64,000 bases of DNA from UBA2020 sp964551435 (GTDB lineage: Bacteria; Pseudomonadota; Alphaproteobacteria; Micavibrionales; UBA2020): contig CAZKBS010000001.1 in the NCBI GenBank assembly GCA_964551435.1, forward strand, positions 480,588-544,587. Reading direction: 5' to 3'. Under the pieces are notes generated by a model. The model made no database searches. It saw only the letters and a list, made by a program, of their open reading frames with translations, and was not told the origin of the DNA. Each line of letters starts with the position of its first letter. Within the stretch, counting starts at the first letter, position 1. Shown piece by piece: positions 60,337 through 64,000 of the stretch. The translations under genes were made by a program, and so were the position numbers.

Positions 60337-60627
60337 ATGACCAATATTCTGACCCTGCTTGCGGGTACGGGGCGCAGCGCGGCCCGGACGGCGGCAAAAA
60401 GCCCGCAGCGCGCCATTCTCGAAAACCTCGCCAAATCCGACCCTGAAAAAGCCAAGCAAGCCGAAGAGCGCATGAATGCGCTGCAAGATATCCTGCGCCA
60501 GATGCAGCAAATGCGTCAGGATCAGGACGCGGCGCGCAAAGAAGCCGCGCGCCAGAAAATCGCGCGTATCAAGGCGCAGATACGGTGGATTGAAAATCCA
60601 CTGCCGTCGATCGATATAAAAGCGTGA
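60337..60627 (+). CDS. Unknown small coiled-coil protein
   Basis: A 96-residue product with GGAGG at 60324-60328, 8 bases before the ATG. A charged helix (DPEKAKQAEERMNALQDILR and then QMRQDQDAARKEAARQKIAR) fills most of it, likely a coiled coil. No signal peptide or membrane segment. Function unknown. Confidence 0.7.
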   Translation: MTNILTLLAGTGRSAARTAAKSPQRAILENLAKSDPEKAKQAEERMNALQDILRQMQQMRQDQDAARKEAARQKIARIKAQIRWIENPLPSIDIKA

Positions 60628-60684
60628 CGTGCAGCAAGGCCCATCGCGCCGCGCCAGACGCAGGGCTTTTACCGGAGGGAACGT

Positions 60685-61191
60685 ATGAAACGCAGAGATT
60701 TTATGGCCGGAGTTGCCGCAGCGGTTTTTATGGTCTGGCCGGGCGTAGGCCGCGCGCAGCAATCACAGCCCGAAGGGGCGGCGTCCGTTAAAAACCCTTT
60801 CGATTCCAAGGAAAAGCAAAAAATGAACCAGAGCCTGACACGCGAGCAATGTCACGTCCTTGACGAACAGGGGACGGAGCGTCCTTTCACCAGTCCGCAC
60901 CTAAGCGAAAAGCGCAAAGGCGTTTTTGTCTGCGCCCGCTGCAAAACGCCGCTGTTCAAATCGGCGACCAAATTCGACAGCGGTACCGGATGGCCGAGTT
61001 TTTACGAAGCGATTCCGGGCGCACTGGGCACCAGCGAGGACAATAAACTTGGCTATACCCGCATCGAATACCACTGCGCGAAATGCGGCGGGCATCAGGG
61101 GCATGTTTTCAACGACGGGCCAAACCCGACGGGTTTGCGTTATTGCAATAATGGCATTACCCTTGAATTCATCCCCGACCCCGCGCCATAA
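60685..61191 (+). CDS. msrB: Peptide-methionine (R)-S-oxide reductase MsrB, exported
   Basis: MsrB reduces methionine R-sulfoxide in proteins. The 168-residue product has a Tat-like signal (MKRRDFMAGVAAAVFMVW, with RR followed by DF), so it should act in the periplasm. Zinc ligands: CARC (83-86) and CAKC (131-134). Core: FDSGTGWPSFYEAI, HCAKCGGHQGHVF and the catalytic Cys154 in LRYCNNG. No resolving cysteine is obvious. It precedes a lipoprotein gene by 41 bases. Confidence 0.93.
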   Translation: MKRRDFMAGVAAAVFMVWPGVGRAQQSQPEGAASVKNPFDSKEKQKMNQSLTREQCHVLDEQGTERPFTSPHLSEKRKGVFVCARCKTPLFKSATKFDSGTGWPSFYEAIPGALGTSEDNKLGYTRIEYHCAKCGGHQGHVFNDGPNPTGLRYCNNGITLEFIPDPAP

Positions 61192-61232
61192 TGGCCGGAC
61201 GCTCAACGACGATTTCATTAAAGGGGATTCAT

Positions 61233-61892
61233 ATGAAAAAATTCTTTCCGCTGGCGGCGGCCTTCGCCGCTGTTCTGTTTCTGACCGCTTGTTTCGAAGA
61301 CAGTGATAAAGCGGCCGCAAAAGAAGCATCCCCTGAGGTAGCGGCCGCAACGCAAGTCACGCAAGACGAGACAGCTTCAGGCACGCCGGATGCCGCAGCG
61401 GGTGTCAGTATTGCTGCGCCGTCTGCCGATGAAATTGTTGAAACGCCGGAGGGGCCTGTTTCCGACGTGGCCGAAATGGATGGCGGCGAGGAAAAGCCCT
61501 TTCCCGCGGAAGAGCCTGCCGCTGTCGCCGGAGTGGGCGCGCTGACGGCGCATGAATGGCTGCTCGAGGACATCAAGGGTGGCGGCGTCATCGACCGCCT
61601 GCGCCTGACCATCCGCATCGATGCGGCGGGCAAAGTAAGTGGCCATAGCGGCTGCAACCGTTTTGGCGGGCGGGCAGAAATGAAACCGGGGCAAGACACC
61701 TCCGGCGAGATTTCTTTTGGCGCGCTTTTTTCTACGCGTATGGCCTGCATGGATGATGCGCGCAACAATCAGGAAGCGGCCTATCTGGCGGCGCTGTCCG
61801 AAGTTGCGGGCTGGCGCACCGATGAGAACGGGCTTTTGCACCTGACGGATGCGAACGGTGCCGATGTCTTGCGTTTCGCCAAGGCCGAATAA
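61233..61892 (+). CDS. META-domain (HslJ-like) lipoprotein
   Basis: A 219-residue protein with lipoprotein signal and lipobox (LFLTAC, Cys20), from ATG 61233 with AAGGGG upstream. An acidic Ala/Glu/Pro-rich linker (about 22-115) is followed by a META domain: EWLLEDIKGGGVID, VSGHSGCNRFGGR, ISFGALFSTRMACMD, EAAYLAAL and LLHLTDANGADVLRF. META proteins are tied to heat shock and novobiocin tolerance in HslJ, with no known enzyme activity. Confidence 0.88.
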   Translation: MKKFFPLAAAFAAVLFLTACFEDSDKAAAKEASPEVAAATQVTQDETASGTPDAAAGVSIAAPSADEIVETPEGPVSDVAEMDGGEEKPFPAEEPAAVAGVGALTAHEWLLEDIKGGGVIDRLRLTIRIDAAGKVSGHSGCNRFGGRAEMKPGQDTSGEISFGALFSTRMACMDDARNNQEAAYLAALSEVAGWRTDENGLLHLTDANGADVLRFAKAE

Positions 61893-61908
61893 ACAGTATT
61901 TGATAAAT

Positions 61909-61941
61909 AAAAAGCCCGGGCATCATACCCGGGCTTTTTTT
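61909..61941. terminator. Bidirectional rho-independent terminator
   Basis: AAAAGCCCGGG / CCCGGGCTTTT with a 7-base loop lies between the convergent META lipoprotein and guaB genes, with A- and T-runs on the flanks. Confidence 0.9.
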
Positions 61942-61956
61942 ATGCCTGTTGCTAGG

Positions 61957-63534
61957 TTAGTTTTCTGTCCGGTAATTCGGCGCCTCGCGCGTGATGGTGA
62001 CGTCATGCACATGGCTTTCGCGGTATCCCGCGCCCGTCATGCGAATGAATTTGGCGCGCGCCTGCATATCGGCAATCGTCGCGCAGCCCGTATAGCCCAT
62101 GGATGCGCGCAAACCGCCGATCATCTGGTGAATAACAGCGGCGATGGGGCCTTTGTAGGGCACGCGGCCCTCGATGCCCTCGGGTACCAGTTTCTGGCTT
62201 TCCTTGACCGACCCTTGCGCGTATCTGTCGGCGCTGCCTTTCACCATCGCGCCCACGCTTCCCATGCCGCGATATTCTTTGTAAGAGCGGCCCTGATACA
62301 AAATGACTTCGCCCGGCGATTCATCGGTGCCCGCAAACATGCCGCCCAGCATGACGCAATCCGCGCCCGCCGCGATGGCCTTGGCCATGTCGCCGCTGCT
62401 GCGGATGCCGCCATCGGCAATGACTGGTATATCGTATTTATGCGCCACCGCCGCCACGTCCATCACGGCCGTCAGCTGCGGCACGCCGATGCCCGCCACA
62501 ATGCGCGTGGTGCAGATCGACCCGGGGCCGATACCGACTTTCAGGCAATCCGCGCCCGCATCAATCAGCGCCTTGGCGGCCTCGCCCGTGGCGATGTTTC
62601 CGGCAACGATGCGCACACGGTTGTACAGGCGGCGGATTTTGCCTACCATCTCGCCGACCGATTTCGCATGGCCATGCGCGGTATCGACAACGATTAAATC
62701 CACATCGGCATCGACCAGCGCGGCGGCGCGCTCGAAATTGCTCTCCCCCGTGCCGATCGCGGCGGCGGCACGCAGGCGGCCTTCCCCATCCTTGCAGGCG
62801 GTCGGGTGCAGCTGCGCTTTTTCGATGTCTTTCACGGTAATCAGGCCGATACAGCGCTCGTTATTGTCGACCACCAGCAGCTTTTCAATGCGGTGGCGGT
62901 GCAGGAGGTCTTTGGCTTTTTCCTTGTCGGCTTTGTTATACACCTTGACCAGATTTTCAGACGTCATCAGTTCGCTGATTTTCTGCTTGGGGTTTTTGGC
63001 AAAACGCACGTCGCGGTTGGTCAAAATGCCGACCAGCTTGCCGTTTTGCAGCGTCACGGGGATGCCCGAAATATTGTGCGCGCGCATTGTCGCCAGCGCT
63101 TCGGCCAGTGTGGCGTCGGGGCGGATGGTGATGGGGTTCACGACCATGCCGCTTTCGTATCTTTTCACGCGGCGAACCTCTTCGGCCTGCTGTTCGATGC
63201 TCAGGTTGCGGTGAATAACGCCAATGCCGCCCGCCTGCGCCAGCGCAATCGCCGCCGCGCTTTCGGTCACGGTATCCATGGCGGCCGACAGCAGGGGGAT
63301 ATTCATGCCAATATCGCGCGTGATGCGGGTGGAGGTATCGGCCTCGTGCGGCTGGATTTCGGATGCGCCGGGCAGCAAAAGTACATCGTCAAACGTCAGT
63401 CCCTCCGCCCCGATTTTGCTGCGCGGGTGCGGCAGGATTTTGGGCGTGCGGGATTTGGAAACGGTCTTTTTGCCGGCCGCCTTTTTCGCTGCGCCCGCTG
63501 CGGTCTTGCCCGATTTTTTTGCTGATTTCGCCAT
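61957..63534 (-). CDS. guaB: Inosine-5'-monophosphate dehydrogenase
   Basis: GuaB oxidises IMP to XMP with NAD, the committed step to GMP. The 525-residue product has LTFDDVLLLPG, two CBS domains between about 130 and 250 (NISGIPVTLQNGKLVGILTNRD; IEKLLVVDNNERCIGLITVKDI), catalytic Cys in KVGIGPGSICTTRIVAGIG, IADGGIRSSGDMAKAIA, YRGMGSVGAM and the flap with RYAQ. An N-terminal Lys/Ala-rich extension of about 40 residues (SAKKSGKTAAGAAKKAAGKK) is absent in most IMPDHs. Confidence 0.97.
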   Translation of the reverse strand: MAKSAKKSGKTAAGAAKKAAGKKTVSKSRTPKILPHPRSKIGAEGLTFDDVLLLPGASEIQPHEADTSTRITRDIGMNIPLLSAAMDTVTESAAAIALAQAGGIGVIHRNLSIEQQAEEVRRVKRYESGMVVNPITIRPDATLAEALATMRAHNISGIPVTLQNGKLVGILTNRDVRFAKNPKQKISELMTSENLVKVYNKADKEKAKDLLHRHRIEKLLVVDNNERCIGLITVKDIEKAQLHPTACKDGEGRLRAAAAIGTGESNFERAAALVDADVDLIVVDTAHGHAKSVGEMVGKIRRLYNRVRIVAGNIATGEAAKALIDAGADCLKVGIGPGSICTTRIVAGIGVPQLTAVMDVAAVAHKYDIPVIADGGIRSSGDMAKAIAAGADCVMLGGMFAGTDESPGEVILYQGRSYKEYRGMGSVGAMVKGSADRYAQGSVKESQKLVPEGIEGRVPYKGPIAAVIHQMIGGLRASMGYTGCATIADMQARAKFIRMTGAGYRESHVHDVTITREAPNYRTEN

Positions 63535-63620
63535 AATGCAACCCCCTGTAAACCCGATTTCCGCCGGATGACGGTTGCATGTTTTTATAGAACGGATTGC
63601 GCCGTCTGTCTATTGGTTAA

Positions 63621-63956
63621 TCATGAATACCGCCGATGTATTGCGCCGATGACATCGCTGAGAAGTGTATCTCTAATTTGGTAATATCTTGGCGTTGTTA
63701 CTACAGACTGTAGCGCGCTGATTATTTCTGAAGCTTTGGCGGCGCGGTATAAGATTGTAGGGCTTTCATTCCGTGCATAATTAAACATGCGTGTAGCAAG
63801 CCAGTTTAACTCTGCGGTATCTAAAACCCTCTCTTGCCATTCGTAATCATTAGAATGGTCATTTCTGCTAAGCCAGTCCTCGATCCTTGCTCTGTGCACT
63901 TGATAAGTTGTCACAAATTCAAAAACCGCGTCCGCCGTTTCTCCGTCTAGGGCCAA
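63621..63956 (-). CDS. Unknown small protein in AT-richer DNA at the right edge
   Basis: A 111-codon frame beginning with TTG 63956 (a stop lies two codons upstream) reads ALDGETADAVFEFVTTYQ, then DYEWQERVLDTAELNWLATR and YYQIRDTLLSDVIGAIHRRY. It is helix-rich without known motif. Base composition is clearly lower in GC than the neighbouring genes, suggesting acquired DNA. The unusual start and lack of a clear ribosome-binding site keep confidence low. Confidence 0.45.
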   Translation of the reverse strand: MALDGETADAVFEFVTTYQVHRARIEDWLSRNDHSNDYEWQERVLDTAELNWLATRMFNYARNESPTILYRAAKASEIISALQSVVTTPRYYQIRDTLLSDVIGAIHRRYS

Positions 63957-64000
63957 GACTCATTAAATCCACCATACGAGAGCGGCGACGAGGCAGACAG

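Noticed and set aside
1..64000. CRISPR arrays, rRNA operons, integrase or phage modules
   Set aside because: None seen: no regularly spaced repeats, no rRNA sequence, and no integrase, terminase or capsid-like protein among the reading frames.

Overview
This is a GC-rich, gene-dense stretch of a chromosome, almost certainly from an alphaproteobacterium. The evidence is an uninterrupted division and cell-wall (dcw) cluster with an alphaproteobacterial-type FtsZ C-terminus, sdhCDAB, an alphaproteobacterial AddAB recombination pair, gatCAB, and single-domain response regulators with GPDRR/GPERR tails. MurE carries the DNPR signature, so the wall should contain meso-diaminopimelate. A deep Rhodospirillales- or Micavibrio-like lineage is plausible, but I cannot fix the genus.

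Layout. Position 1-287 is the broken start of a Sel1-repeat gene that leaves the window. 417-19326 (minus strand) is the dcw cluster in the order rsmH-ftsL-ftsI-murE-murF-mraY-murD-ftsW-murG-murC-murB-ddl-ftsQ-ftsA-ftsZ, mostly overlapping or tightly packed, with a terminator after ftsZ. No mraZ precedes it. Instead 19435-21023 holds four tandem copies of an unrecognised ~125-residue family, the last interrupted by two in-frame TAG codons. 21158-21541 is RNase P RNA. 21594-23908 carries two tandem AmpD/AmiD-like amidases and a purine nucleoside phosphorylase. 24212-27637 is sdhCDAB.

From 28135 the strand switches: addB-addA, a GarR/HIBADH-type dehydrogenase, ruvX (minus), gatC-gatA-gatB, a TerD-like protein and a HAD phosphatase. 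41410-43402 (minus) has a pair of related small proteins and a membrane protein. 43791-45947 has an FAD oxidoreductase and an aldo/keto reductase. tRNA-Ser(GCU) at 46094 is followed by ~750 bases without an intact gene, containing a transposase remnant and a likely promoter and leader.

46936-63534 is a mixed accessory and housekeeping region. It holds an ATP-grasp enzyme behind a 29-codon ORF, an M14-type deacylase, a receiver protein, pirin, a GGNEF protein, several unknowns, an isochorismatase-like hydrolase, a frameshifted TorF-type porin, an ABC-2 exporter coupled to a histidine-rich membrane protein and preceded by a 21-codon Cys-Tyr-Cys ORF, a Tat-exported MsrB, a META lipoprotein and guaB. 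The last 400 bases are AT-richer and hold one orphan ORF.

The best candidates for undescribed biology are: (1) the short-ORF/ATP-grasp unit at 46936-48760; (2) the short Cys ORF/ABC exporter/His-rich membrane protein unit at 56421-60200; (3) the tandem unknown family standing where mraZ is normally found. Two genes (1-287 and 55533-56311) are broken at homopolymer runs, which may be consensus errors rather than biology.
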